Source of the DNA: Priapulus caudatus
Lineage: Eukaryota > Priapulida > Priapulimorpha > Priapulimorphida > Priapulidae
NCBI RefSeq assembly: GCF_000485595.1
Contig: NW_014577348.1
Coordinates: forward strand, 247,958-311,957
Direction: 5' to 3'
Length of the DNA stretch: 64,000 nucleotides
The notes under the pieces are model-generated. The model ran no database searches and was not told the DNA's origin. It saw nothing but the letters and a program-made list of their open reading frames with translations. Positions 12,545 through 25,403 of this stretch are shown here, one piece after another (within the stretch, counting starts at the first letter, position 1; the number at the start of each line of letters is the position of its first letter). Both the position numbers and the translations under genes were made by a program.

Positions 12545-13220
12545 TCCATGATTATAAATAGTTTATAAACGCAAAATGAATCACAATTTTGTGATGGCTA
12601 CGATGGCGCTCACCTTGCTTTATATTGTTTTATTAGCATTAATTCATTACTATCATATAATATATAATACAATAGTGATAAATCATAATGTTCATAGCAG
12701 GCTTTCTTCATATAAAAGATATTGTCTAATAAAATCTTGTAAACGAACCAGACGAGTGTGACACCACAGAGTTTGTTAATGCTGCGCGTGTCTACCGGGG
12801 TATAAACTATGCACGTATTAACCTTCGCGCAAACCCTACCTAATTTGACTAATTATTTATTAAATTATCACAACCACGCCTTATGGCCAGCTCTATTCAC
12901 TTCACATACCTAACGAAATGAGCAGAACAAATGCGGCTGCTGAAACCTGGACTGGACTAATGGGCATCATTCCATGTTTTTGCCAAAATTGCTCTTGTCT
13001 AACAGTACCGATGGCATCGCCTAGACAACAATAGGGACGCTTTAACTGGGGCATAGCAGTTACACAACCTTACCAATTTGCAATCATGGTGCGGTCAAGA
13101 CGCGTTCCTGAGTTATCTGTTTCCTTACTGCGTAAGGCCAAATGTGACGGACGGACAGACGTACGACGGACGACGACCCATGCATGGCAATAGCTCAGCT
13201 TGACGATGTCAAGGTGAGCT
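12545..13220 (-). mobile_element. Hairpin-ended repeat, family A (copy 2)
   Basis: It ends in a hairpin at 13,192-13,220, AGCTCAGCTTGACG / ATGTCAAGGTGAGCT. Just inside lies a GACGGACGGACAGACG tract, then a body that matches 7,662-8,271 and the reverse complement of 57,754-58,385. The distal end carries AATGAATCACAA.TTTGTGA and GATGGCGCT, also found near 58,310-58,345. Non-coding. Confidence 0.75.
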
Positions 13221-13320
13221 AAAAATCCGATGTTGGCATCACCTTTGTATATATAATACACGTTTTCATAATATCAGGAGAACATAACATGAACATAGTT
13301 TATGTGCTCTTGGTTATATA

Positions 13321-13946
13321 CAGGGTTCTCCAAGGGCACTTATAGCCCGCCAGGCTATCGTCGAGCCCCGCCATCCTAAAATGCACCCGCCACGCTAAAT
13401 ATCATAGCCGCCATGCTGGTGTATACACAAGAAGTTCAAACAATATTATTATTACATTACATTATTTAATACACGTTGGTCTCGATGCTACGGGTACGGC
13501 AGTCCCACACACAAGTACAAACAGTCTCCCTATCCCTAGGCTAACCTTAACACTAACTCTAAACTGACTCGGCTATCTTATATATACGCGTGTTATAGTA
13601 CCAAAATTAATCTATGATGTATAACCATTTGCTTTCAATATTTTGCATCTGACCTACTGACAATCAATCCCAACCAACTGGTGTAGGCTATAGCTGGCAC
13701 AATAATGTTCATTTTCATACTTCGAGTGTTTTCTAGCTCATCAAGAAATAATTATTTTGAATTTTCCGATGGCTTTCCCCATACAAAACAAACATTTTCA
13801 CCCTTCAAATTTACACACAGAGTGTCCCAGATTGCATCTCAGAGCTTCTACAATTCAAACATTTTCCGGGGGGCATGCCCCCGGACCCCTCCCCCCAGCA
13901 GTGAGTAGCACCCCCATGCTATAATTTAAAAGCTTGGAGAACCCTG
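13321..13946. mobile_element. 626-bp TIR element (hAT-like MITE)
   Basis: Perfect terminal inverted repeats CAGGGTTCTCCAAG at 13,321 and CTTGGAGAACCCTG ending at 13,946. Both flanks show ATATA, a possible 5-base target duplication. The CAGGG start and the internal GGGGGCATGCCCCCGGACCCC are typical of hAT-derived miniature elements. However, hAT elements usually leave 8 bases, so the superfamily is uncertain. No transposase is encoded; the 67-residue frame at 13,705 is not protein-like. Confidence 0.8.
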
Positions 13947-15117
13947 ATATAGTGTGACCTTGTGTGAAACGCATGTACGGGGGGTACCCACACATATACG
14001 CACTCATAAGAATCCGTAACGCATATATACGGTATGCATTCCCTTCGCAATAATCTGGAGATATAAGATGGGTAATTTACAACTACATGCAAAACTCTGC
14101 AGCAGTCGCGCTTATTAACACATTTTCCTGGAAAGCCGCTGGGAATTTTCGTCGCGTGTTGCACGACGACACAGCGAAGAAGCGTATACTAGGAAGCATC
14201 ACGATAACAACTAGGAAGCTGACAGCCTCATGCAAGCACTGCACGCAGCAAGACACCGGAGTGTATTACAAAATTTCCCATCGGCTGCATGATAGTTTCA
14301 ACTGCGACGACGTATACGAATTGATGTTGCACGAACGCGACAAAAAAAAAAGATTCCTGCTAACTATATACTGAATAAGAGCAGGTTATACTATACGGTT
14401 AACTGTATCCCACTGACGACTATAGCTCGTACCTGCGAGGCCGCCGTTAATTAACATAATATTATTTCTTGTTCTCGTGACTACGCATTTCAGTAACGTA
14501 AAACGCCTACCACAGACATGGGCATTAACAAGTTGGATGATTCCTCAATAAAGATCAGATAATTTAACTGCTACAGATCGGGAGAAATGTGTAAAAAATT
14601 GCTTCCTTAACGCAAATAAAAAGCTGACTAGTTAATTTTTAACTGTAAAGTAGAGACTATGAAGCCATGAAATGCATCATCGCAGGTGCGGTACAAAGAA
14701 CGCACCTGACTACGTGTCTGACGAGGGTGGGTGAACGTGACAACATCTTCGTAAGACCCTAATTATAGAGGTATATTTATAAGAGTCATTAGACCCCTAA
14801 GCATAGAAAGAGTAGGAACAAGACGAGCCTATACCACCTCATAAGACAGTAAATATGAGGGAGTCCGTAAAAGTGTCAATGCATCACAGCCACAGGACAC
14901 GGAGCATGTGGATGGGCGCGTGAATAATATCATTCCTGTCTGTATGGCTTTTCCTGCCCTTTGTTGTATTATATCAAGAGTACATAATAGAGATTATAAT
15001 TAAAGCTCTCTACAAGGTATTCTATTTGCCCAACATACTGATTGATTGGTAACATCGGGGCCCTCGCAAAAACGCAAATCGACACTCAGAGAAATAGCCC
15101 GTTTCAGTGCAACTGCA
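13947..15117. other. No gene recognised
   Basis: Unique sequence. The 95-residue open frame at 14,087-14,374 contains CKHCTQQD and runs of charged residues but matches no family I know. It has no second exon in view. Confidence 0.4.
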
Positions 15118-15124
15118 GACACAA

Positions 15125-15914
15125 AACAAGTGCCGCGGAGCGACAGCGCTCATCTAACGTCTACTGCGGTGACTCTGTGGTGGAGTGGTGGGATTCTAGT
15201 AAACCCTGTTAGTCCCAAATGTGTTCACAAACGCGCCGAAACAGTAGAAGGCACAGGGATGGTATCAGGAACCATCTCAAAGGAATGTTCGTTGGGATCG
15301 TTATGAAAGTTGCCACGAGATGGCGCGTACGTTTAAGTGTCTCAAGATTAAAGATGGAAGCTCCCATCGTACGTAGTAGCAACAACTATTTGCAAGACAG
15401 AATAGGTAAGCACTCATCCATTTACCTACGCAAGCCTACAGGCTGAAATAGAGAGCTGCCACCTGTAACGCAGGCAAAATCGATACTCAATCGCTCCGTC
15501 AGACCATGTCCTCAGAAAATGTCTAAAATATGCCCTGTGCCCCATTGACCTTTGACCTGTGACCTCCAATTTCGGCACAGTGATGGCTTTTCCAACCATG
15601 GTGCTATATACACCGACTATCACGAGCCTATATAGGTCGAGCTATTTAGATTTGTGCCGCAATTCTGCATTTCCTCCCTATACCTTAAGTTAAGGAAGGA
15701 ATGTTCCCCCTTCTTTTACACCTCTTGACCTTTGACCTTTGACCCTCAGCTTCGACATCCCAACTCGTTTTCGGATTACTCCCCCACGTCCCGAATATCG
15801 TGACCGTACGTCGAGCGGTTAAGATTTGTGCCCAACTGTTGACGCACGGGCGGACGCACGGACGCACGGACAATCATGCGATTCTACAAGCTGCATCTGA
15901 CTACGTCAGATGAG
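15125..15914 (-). mobile_element. Hairpin-ended repeat, family B (best minus copy)
   Basis: The terminal hairpin is CATCTGACTACGTCAGATGAGCT at 15,892-15,914. Next to it lies a GGACGCACGGACGCACGG tract, then TTGACCTTTGACCTTTGACC. The far end is AAGTGCCGCGGAGCGACAGC. Reverse-complementing 41,915-43,039 gives the same order, except that the latter has an extra piece of about 370 bases. No coding capacity. Confidence 0.8.
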
Positions 15915-16927
15915 CTAACTAGACAGAGGGCACTCACGGAGAGTGCACATCTCCGCCAGCTCGCTCGCTCGTAGCAGCCGCTCGTTGCTGCTGCTCGCTC
16001 ACATGTACACGCTCGCTGGCTCGCTGCGCTGGCTGGCTGACACGCTAATATCGATCGCGCGAACACACGAACACACTAACACAAGAGCGATCACAGGTTT
16101 AAACCTCCTCCAACTACGTTGGGCGCAGGTAACGAGAGTACTGCCTACTGAGTATGGAAGCCACACCGTAGTGATGTCACGATCATCGATTATACTCGAT
16201 CATCGGTTGAATAGTGGCTCGAACCAAGCGCTTGGTTATGGAATCCATAATCGATTTAATCGGAAAAAAAAAAACAGCAGTAACATGTATATACACACAG
16301 GTAGTAAACATGGCAAAGACAAACAGTTAAGACAGGGCTAAACAAGCACATACTGCACCACGTACATGCGCGAACGACGTTACGCACACGCAGGCATTCA
16401 AACCCGAGTAAGGCCGATTGTAATGATCATCGGTTACTTGGGTCAACGCTGATATCGATTACGACATTACACCGATTGCAACACTACCACACCGTCAGCG
16501 CGTACGCTTACCCGAGTAAAACCGTCTGGAGTACAGAGCTGGGGGGAGTGTGTTGTCTCAGATGAAACGGAAAATACGCCGGGTTACGAATAAGATAGAA
16601 ACTATATTTATAATTATATATATTAGAATTATGATAATAATTATACAATTAAATATTTATATATAAAAAAAATTTGTACTTTAGTTGCGATACACTCGGT
16701 GATATGGGAGCAATCAGCCAGTTAAAGAGTCCCGCGTTCCTGAAGGGTAACAGTAGGGGGCACCTATGCTGAGACCTTTCACACTATATATCACGCGCAT
16801 TGCACCTTAGCGTTACAAAAAATTATCGAAAAGTTAACTCATTACACAAGGCGTCCGATATTATAAATCATTCCATTACAGACGCGGACGCAATTAATAC
16901 GCAAATTGATTAAATTGTGTAAGAGGT

Positions 16928-17324
16928 CTCGAACCAGGTGGCAGTGAAGGCGGGCACAATAGTTGCAGTATTATTTTCCGGCTGTCTGGTCGTTTGATAT
17001 GGCGGCCCCTAACACATGTACCGATGATTGAATTCAGCGCCCAAGGTGGTATAACTGTTCCAATGTCAGAATACGCGATAAAATACGAATGTGTTTTGCT
17101 CGGAACGCGACGAGGCCATTATAATGGGGCAATTGCACATGACACATAGCAACAACATGCGAAGGCCCGAGAATAACAATGCTTCTTGACAAACGCAATT
17201 GGTTTTTAGAAATCTGGTTGCTACTAGTTAGCTGATAGCGTCATTACTCGTATTCGGTCATACCGGAGCGGTTCGCCTGCGTTTCGCCGTCGCGGCAGCA
17301 AGAGCATAAGCCCGAGCTCATGGT
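16928..17324. other. Non-coding part of duplication unit 1
   Basis: Unique non-coding sequence inside the duplicated unit. The equivalent stretch is at 26,195-26,575. Open frames in one copy are interrupted in the other, which argues against a gene. Confidence 0.4.
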
Positions 17325-17415
17325 AGCTCTAGTACTATTAGCCCGCTGATTGCTGCCGCAGGCGCTGCGCAGCGATCGCGCGGGAGCTATAGTACTAGAG
17401 CTAGAGCTATGGCTA
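17325..17415. repeat. CTATAGCCCGC palindrome (unit 1)
   Basis: Inverted repeat with arms of about 39 bases, TAGCTCTAGTACTATTAGCCC... against ...GGAGCTATAGTACTAGAGCTA. The centre is GCCGCAGGCGCTGCGCAGCG and there is practically no loop. The better-preserved partner is at 26,576-26,665. Confidence 0.75.
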
Positions 17416-17482
17416 CTAGGGTGGCTCATGGTAGACGGTACACTACAATACGGCACCGACTCACGTTGATAGAAGCATCCAC

Positions 17483-17590
17483 CACGTATCAGCTCACGTG
17501 GTAGTTGGCAATATGTATTGGCATACGTTATTGGCGATACGCTATTGGCCACGGTATTGGCACGTAATTGGCTTATACCACGTATTGTGA
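17483..17590. repeat. CCACGTATTGG tandem motif (unit 1)
   Basis: Degenerate tandem words of the form CCACGTATTGG / CATACGTATTGG. They are partly worn here and more regular in the second unit at 26,733-26,825. Confidence 0.6.
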
Positions 17591-17899
17591 TAAGCAGAAC
17601 CTAGAATCTAAGATGTATATCAGATGATAATGTATATTCAATAACTGGCTGACGAAGCGCGTGCGCGCATGTAAGCGTGAGGCTGGTGAGTATCACCAAC
17701 CCGCAACATACGTGCCCCGAGGCCTCTCGTTCTCCTTCAACGCTATGTTGGTATTCACGAACATTACAATATATATTCAATATGGTTCTAAATGTTCGTG
17801 GCTAACACGGACGGGTAACCACAAAGAACGCAGAAAGAGTCAGCTAGAACTGCTAGTCTGTGTACGTCCACGAGGACTGACGGCGCTGTAACAGTAGAT

Positions 17900-19957
17900 C
17901 CAACAGCGCCATTAGGCATTGGAGCTTGCATGGCGTTTCAATGGTCTTTCACTGTGGCAATAGCCAGTTTTCATGCGCAATCATGACCGGCTTAGGTAGC
18001 AGTGTAATTATTCCACAGCTAAACTCCAAGAAGAGAAGACAAAAACCATGTATATCACAATCGGTAGGTAATATGCTTTTTTGCGGTTATACGAATAGTT
18101 TTGTCACTATTTATGTACACTGCTCCAAGACAGCGCTGAAATGTGCTCACTCAAACGTGGCTTGAATATATGGATAATCTTGGGTATCGACGCGTTGAAA
18201 TGTATTCTCAGTTCAAGCAGATGCTTGTTCCTGATTTTTAACGTAGTTTCCATGTCGAGATCGTTAAAAACGAATGGTCTGCATTGCATTTATTTTCCAT
18301 GCACGGCAATGAGAGAGTGGCATGAATCACTTAAACGGAGATCTTGGAGAATTACCAAAGACGAGGTATGCGGAATAAGGCAGGCAAGGGTCGACTGAAT
18401 AAGCGGGATTTTTCCTTTGGTCCAAATTAATCCGCTATTCGAAATGATTAGCATTCCAGTCCATGGCATCTCATTTAGAAATCACTGTATTAAATATGCT
18501 GCCTAAGTAGTGGCTGATAACCAAGCATATGTTTTACAACAGTGACCGCTACGCTCCGTAAATTGAACCAATGCAATGTTGTGACCTACCCAACTTAGAG
18601 TCCACACATCACACAACTTTCTGGTCAATAGTCGGTCTTGGAAACATAGCACTGGTTTATCGAATGCCGTAACTGCCACCATTCTTCTGACGGTCATTGG
18701 AACTCAAAACCACTTACACAGTATGCTATATGCGAAAGGTTTCCTGGCTAATTTGCCAAAACAATACACCCAGTTTGGCGTAGATGCTGAAAAAGCTACA
18801 CCCGTACAAAGCTCCAGCTGTGTAACACTGTTATGCAGCACCTTCAGAGTTCACATTGCCCCAAACACGCCGATTGCATTTCCCAACAACATACTATAAC
18901 TAGATATGTACGTTCACATGTGGAAAATAAGCAAGCGTCCGTTTTTAGAGTTATCGGAACGCAAACAGTATCTGACAGTACAGGAGCAAAAAATGTCTTT
19001 AGCATGGAATACTATAATAGTTCTTCCCCTTTTATCAAATGGTGAAGCTATATAAGGAGAAAACATGCTTATTTAAAACCCATTATGTCCATTGTTCAAT
19101 AATGAAAATACACTCTCTGATTATCATTTTGAAATATGTTATCAAGAACTTTGATAACCCACCCTGTTATTATCCTTAAATAAAAATAAAAAATCTGAGA
19201 TCTACTCACCGAGAGCTAAGTAAATGAAACCATGCTTGCTAGCTAGACCTTGGCTACTTGTTCACCACCTAATAATGGTTAACTGCCCACGTGTCCGAGG
19301 AATATAGCGCATGAGTGGCCTTTACTAAAAACACGTTAGAAACATCGACAATAGAACTGAAAGCTTCCATCCTAACTGCTTCCCTAAAATTGCTGTGCAG
19401 ATTAAGCACAGGATATTCTTTAGAACGGTTACTCCGGATTTGCATTCCTATACTGCCTGGGTTGATGAATGGAACACTAGACTCAAAACTGCCTTGCCAG
19501 AAGCTGAGCTTTAGTAACAAGAAAGCTCCTGCGTTCACTCATGCCAACTGCAAAATTGCGTGTTGTACGTGCCCTTAACACCTCCAGTGATGCAAAAGGC
19601 TTATCACGGAACAGGTTCGCCGGTTCTGGTTTTCTGCCACTTCTCTCTTCACCCTTCACACCAGGTGGCCCGATTTTCTCTTTGTTGTCTGGCATAGCAT
19701 CTACTTCAGCTCTGCAGCTGGGGTGGTTTGTCACGCAGTATCCCTGGAACAGATTAGAAACAAGGTATAGTGATCGACTACTCGCTGGGCTACAGCGCTA
19801 AAGCCTGCTCTCTCTCTCTGGCTTTCTCTCATGGCGTGGCTGATGTCTACCATCTATTGCTAGGATTTATTATAAATTGCATGCGCTGATTTTCTATTGT
19901 TTGATTGTTCGGACCGCTGAACAATTCCGTGCATTTATACGGGAAAACGAGTTTCAA
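17900..19957. other. No gene recognised
   Basis: Sequence upstream of the nuclease element in unit 1, repeated at 27,120-29,084. Short frames in the two copies do not agree with each other. Some words are protein-like, but nothing matches a family. Confidence 0.4.
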
Positions 19958-20429
19958 TAGTCCAGGCATTATTTGATATTGACCTCTGGACAATTGCAAC
20001 AGACGCCTGTCTCACACTGTTTTATGCTCTTGTGGAGGCAGGTCCACTATATATATCAAAAACTCTTAAGGAATCCTGGTGGTAGCAAGTTCCATGGCGG
20101 CCACCCTCTCTTTGAAAAATGGCGCCATACAACTGATATTTCTTATATGTCTGCTTTCTAAAACATGAGCGCTTTAGATTTAAGGCTGCTAACATACCAT
20201 TTTCAGGGAACAAGAAATCAACATGAAACACATTTCGATAGCTAAACCTGCGCGCCAACAAAGCCGAACTGGCAGCCATTTTTCAAAATGACGCCCATAA
20301 ACTGATATTTCCCACCAATAATCGTCCCACTTCTAAATGACTTAGGCATTTGATTTAAGTGCCTAAACTCATACATTTTCTGGGTGCCGGATCAATGACA
20401 CACATTTCATAGCGTACATAAACAATCTT

Positions 20430-22790
20430 TGGCTTCGTTCACGAAATGTGCGCACTGTTTGAATTTGTTAGCAGGGAGAGCTCCACTTAGCCAATGCCAT
20501 ACATGCGGGAAGTACGTATCACATCCCAGTGCAGACGTGCATCAAGAGACTGTGCTGTGATACATCGGGGCCTAACTGTGCTTGCCAGACTTACAATTTC
20601 CAGACACGCGGTTTTCTTGCACATTCTTCTTTGGCTTCGGGCTGGGAAGAACAGCTCACCATGACTGGTAGGTTAGTGTGGTGGATGAGGCAGATCTTGT
20701 GTCATCTCCGTCGAGCACAGTATCAGGTGTCGCGGTGGCTTGCAGACTCGCAGGTGGCCGTTTAGCACTATGAGGGGGAGATCAGCGTCTCACCGTGCGG
20801 GAGGTGATGTGTCTGCAGTTCTGGTGCCGTAGTTTGGTGCTGCAGCATGTTGATGAAGCGTGGTTGTTTGTCATGTTTGCCAGGAATTGTTTCCTTCTTC
20901 TGTGGTGACCTGCATATTCTTATCAAAACGCTCGACCATTGCCCTCCTAGCATGCTCCTCTCTCGTATCGTCTCTGGTGTGCTTGTGTCTTTGTTCGAAT
21001 GTACCTCATAGCCATCGAAACACGACTGGTTGTGCTCCATTACTTTCTTTGTGAACCTACTCTGTGTATGCGTGCAGATACCCTTGTATATTGAGCCCAC
21101 GTTTCCATTGGAATGCCGCTGGACTAGGTGCCCCACCATCTAACACGTAAGTGGACTTGGCCCTGTGATCCTGGTGCCATCGTGTGTCAGACGTGTCCAG
21201 TAGGCATCCTGGCTGAGCACTGGCTTACTGGGTGGCTGTCGCGAAGGCAGCGAGTGATTGGAATCAACAGAGGCCGTGGGGGCGGGAATGCACAGCTCAT
21301 AATTTTGAACACAGACTTTGACTCCAGATCATATTTGACTCAGTCCTCTGTAGCTTTATGCAAGCACTTGTCAGCTCACTGGAAAAAGCAGCTTGGGAGA
21401 TCGCACTGTACTGCCACTCACCATTAATCGCTTTACTGCGGCATTTCGCAGCCAGCGGCGTGATGCCTGGATCCTTCCTTACTTGGTAAGTGTTGTAAGT
21501 CAGCAGCAGTTTGCCCATCCATCGTGCTTGGTCCATGATAGCTGTATCCAACAGTTCTTTTCGCTGAGGTCCACATGGCACTGTGCTGGCTTCATGCCAC
21601 CCTGTCGGAGACTGCTGCGGCCCGAGCTTCGGATCTAAGCTGAAGCGGTGTTTCTCTATGCAGAATGTATACGCTGCATGTGTGGTCTTTCATGTCACGT
21701 GCTTGTCTAGCATTTGTTCATGTCCTTGTTTTGTTCACCAGTGTTGTAGTTGACACATGTGGTCTGCTGGCTATAGCATTGTTGAACTTCAGCACAGGCA
21801 GGCATGAAAGCAGCCATATTGCAGACGCTGTTGCTCACGTCATTGCCTCGCCTCTCTCGTGCAGGGCCACCGCTCTCGTCTCTCTCTCCTCATTCAGGGA
21901 CCTGTTTGATAGTGCAGATTCCTACAGACGAGCCAGCCGCATAGGCGACATCACTTCTTCTGACAACATGGAACCTTTCTTCTGAATCGTTTGGTACAAT
22001 CTGGATGCTTCATCTGAGCTGCTCATTTCGCTGCCACATAGCAGGCGGGCGCTAATTTACGGTTGTAGAGGGTTGTGGCCAGGAGGCTGCCAATGCGCTC
22101 CTGCTCCTGACAAACTTGCGTAGTTAGTGTTCACCATCTGCCATGTACTGTAGCGCAAAGTGGCTGGCAGCCCTAGAGGACTTTAGATTCGGTTTCTTTA
22201 GCAGCCTTTGGAGGAGTCCTTGCGATCCTGCGGTTAACACCATCAGCTTGAGAACTTCTCTCTGCAGAGCACCGGAATCTTCGCATCAGGTTCTGGTGTA
22301 GAGGGCAGCAAGTTCATCAGATCAGTGCTTTCTCAGTTCTGCCTGTGCGTTAAGCTCATCAGTCTGCGTGACACTGTTGCCCTCAGTGGTCTCCTCCACT
22401 TCATATCGGCTCTGCAGATTGGTTGCAGGGAGATGGCACAACACCAAGTTACGTACGGTCTGGACGAAAGGATCAAGGCATTCGAGTGCTGATCGAACAA
22501 GGCGCATGTCCTAACGTACTGCTGCGTGGCAATCCGCCTTGCCTGTCATCATGAAATGCTACCTCCGCAGTTGTGAATCTGCATAGATTAGCCTCCTGAA
22601 TGCCTGCAGTCCTGATCCAGCATGAGCTAGTGCCCGATGCTTCCCAAGAAACTCATTTATGTGTGAAAGCCTCCCAGGCCGCCAAGACTATGTCATTTAA
22701 TAAACTTCTTTGTGGGCTCAGTCTCGATTTTGAGACATGAGGGCTTTCGACCATAGTAGTTCGGTCAGGTGATGGGAGGAAAATTTTGGG
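20430..22790 (-). pseudogene. XPG/FEN1-like nuclease gene, broken copy 1
   Basis: Same gene as 29,523-31,720 but with more frame breaks. Recognisable minus-strand pieces include GSIYKGICTHTQS, SCFDGYE (second acidic cluster) and QPRFINMLQ, all in the frame at 21,139-20,768. Also present is the reverse of the LYADNA/GKA N-terminal region near 22,500-22,650. The longest frame is 123 residues. The damage consists of scattered one-base changes and cannot be separated from sequencing error. Confidence 0.6.
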
Positions 22791-23175
22791 GCGGCGTATA
22801 TACACCATGGCGACGAGCATGCTCACACACAACTTAGTGTGGAATAAATGCACGTTGTGTGAACAGGCACCATGATATCTGGTTTTTGGCTGCCATTTCA
22901 GCTTTTTGACATCAGGATTTAGCTTATTGAAATGTGTAGTCATTGGATTCCTCGGGCTTTCCTGGAAATGTATTGTTTAGCCACCTTAAATCGAAAGCTC
23001 TATGTTATCAGGGGTGGTATAACATAGGGGCTAGTGTGATCATCCATATAAACAAGGGAGATTGCGTCAGTTTACTAGCTTATAATACCCTACGGTATTT
23101 ACTACTGGCGTAACTCAGGTCCAACTGAGCTCAGAAGTCGGACAGACAGTTACATTCGCCCATCATCGTCACGGG

Positions 23176-23193
23176 GAAAAAAAAAAAAAAAAA
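23176..23193. repeat. A18 homopolymer present only in unit 1
   Basis: GGGG followed by 18 A before TCGTTTCTCGC. The partner position near 32,072 reads CGAGAATCGTTTCC with no A run. Confidence 0.85.
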
Positions 23194-24132
23194 ATCGTTT
23201 CTCGCTAGACCCCGCAATCGGCAAGATACACGCCTAAAACCCAACGACACGATTCTGCCATATTCTATTGGCCAATTAAATCCACCGCCAATAGCGCGCC
23301 TCTATAATGAACAAAAGGCAGCTTACAACCAGCACTGTCCACGGCTTGCGCTTCACGGCGAGGCGCTGTGGCTCGCAGAGAGATTTTCAAGCCGATTCTG
23401 GCTGTTCTGATAGCGATGGGCGTCGCTGTGGATGGTATTGGGGGGGCATGCCAGCTGTATTGCCGGCATGCCGCGTATGACAGAAGGATAACATATGTCG
23501 GCTGTACCGCGCTGTCAAATTGCGTTATTCTCGCGCCGAGTGTTGCCGTTGCATGCCTAATCACCCTGACCGAGCCACAGTAGCCTCGCCGTGGAGCGCA
23601 AGCCGTGGACAGTGTGCGTTAGTTAGCTGCCTATTTGTTGATTCATAGGCGCGCTCTACGGTTGATAAGGGCCAAAGATTCCGCGAGATTCGTGTGTAGT
23701 GTTTAGGTTGTCTTTCTTCGGATGTTGCGGGTGTCTCGAGGGGCCAAAGATTTCGTACAATGAGGGGCGATGTCTGTGTCCGATTTGAGTCAGTTGGATT
23801 CGAGTTACGCGTAGTAATTCGTAGGTATCTATAAGGCTAGTAAATGGAACACGAATTTGCCCTTGTTTATTGTAGGTTCCACTCCTCCTCAATTATACGA
23901 CTCCTTGATGTTATTTAGGAAGCGGAGATGGAAGAAATATCAATGTTGTTTAGTGACGAGACCATTATTGATAAAATGGCCGCCATGGAACTTCCACCAC
24001 CAGTACCTCGCTTAAGAGTTTTGCATATTGTATATACGAGGCAATATATTTTGCGGTATAAAACAGTTGACAGACTTTCTGTTGCAATTGGTCCGAGGTT
24101 GACCCCATTTTTTTCACGAAATGCCTGGACTA

Positions 24133-25403
24133 TTAGTTTTTAGATTGTGTATGACTATTCTGTAGATACAAATAAATCTATAGATAAGACTAGCATATTT
24201 AAGCATGCATATTGCTCAACATTTTAGCATAGCCAGTATAAAATTCATACATGAAACTGATTTACTTACATGTATTCATGCATTATAGCATGAATATGCA
24301 CATTATTAGAAAAATAGAAACACAAATGCAGTTGCTTACAGAGTTTCCTGAGCTAACCACTTAAAAAATTCATTATGCACATAAATTAAAATTTTTATTT
24401 TAACTAGAAATGGTAAAAGGCTTATGGCCACACAGCATGACTAACATAAATATATGGTTTAATTTGGTGTATGGCCCACAGTGTGTTAGCCAGAGACCCG
24501 TCTGTACCCGTCATTTGGACGGCCTATTCTTGGATGAGACAGATGAAATTTGATAGAGACGGCATAAGGGCGGCCCAATTTTATATATTATACACCTTGT
24601 ATAACTGCCAACAGTGCTTATAAGAATATAAAATCAGTCTTTTTGGCATTTCAGACTAAATTTCCTCCATTTTAAGGTACCCCCCTAGGTAGCCACAAGT
24701 TCTCTTCTCGCTTAACACTACGTTGGCACACGGACAACAGTTGATACGTGTAACAGTCAGAGAGCCTGGTCGGTTTACCCCCTAGGGTGCTTCGCGCCCA
24801 CAGCATCCTCGCTTTGCTCAGGTGGTGAGACTCCCTGATTTTTTTCCCTGGCTAACACCCTGGTGGCCCAACTATCCTAAGTCAGCAATATACCATGGAT
24901 TCTTAGAACGAATGAATGACTATATATATAGTGTTGAGAAACTGAAATGAAACAAATCAAATTGGACTTCATATTATATGGACCCTAGCTGACAGATACA
25001 TGTACTGTAACATTTTCGGCTATAACGTGGTCGCCGTACAGAGTACCAATTATCCTATTATCAACATATCGCCTATTATAAATTTGACGATCTTTGTGGT
25101 TCAACAACTGAAAAAGAATGAGAGCATGTACATATTGCCTATTGACATTGTATTGGTATCTAGCAAGTTAACTGGCTTTGGTAGCAACCACAGGCACTTG
25201 GAATGTCTCAATAAAAAAAATTTATGGTAAATAAACACAAAATGTACCAAAGTCTTAATGTTTCTCTACTCTATTTCGCCTATAATTCACCTGTAAATGC
25301 CGGTCAAATGCTCATCTGCAACACACAAGTACACCGTACGCTAGACCGAATAATTCTGTCCCATATAACCTTTTTTATATTTTGGTGAGGGTTATATTGG
25401 GAC
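24133..25403. other. Distal flank of duplication unit 1, no gene
   Basis: AT-rich, with CTGCTGTGACCGT-free unique sequence shared with 33,037-34,590. No conserved protein content. Confidence 0.4.

Larger units (their letters stand above)
19958..24132 (-). mobile_element. XPG-nuclease TIR element, copy 1 (4.2 kb)
   Basis: The left end TAGTCCAGGCATTATTTGA (19,958) and the right end ATGCCTGGACTA (24,132) are inverted. The inverted similarity continues for about 160 bases: TTGCAACAGA, CTGTTTTAT, AACTCTTAAG, TTCCATGGCGGCCA. Inside the left end are two units of about 170 bases of a subterminal repeat. One inverted unit lies at 22,881-23,010. Between them is a broken minus-strand gene for a FEN1/XPG-like nuclease. 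The right subterminal region also contains an inverted repeat with arms of about 90 bases (about 23,300-23,650). Target duplication is not clear. Confidence 0.65.
15866..25403. repeat. Tandem duplication unit 1 (about 9.5 kb)
   Basis: Begins ACGGACAATCATGCGATTC at about 15,866 and ends GGTTATATTGGGACAA at about 25,403. At that point unit 2 starts with the same words. Content is colinear with 25,404-34,590: the GCTCGCTGG-rich tract, the CTATAGCCCGC palindrome, the nuclease-bearing element and its flanks. Because the flanks are shared, the two nuclease elements arose by segment duplication, or are alleles, and not by two insertions. Confidence 0.85.

Noticed and set aside
23265-23583. Overlapping frames of 99 (minus) and 71 (plus) residues
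   Set aside because: They lie in the inverted repeat of the nuclease element's right subterminal region, and the partner copy at 32,180-32,444 does not keep either frame.
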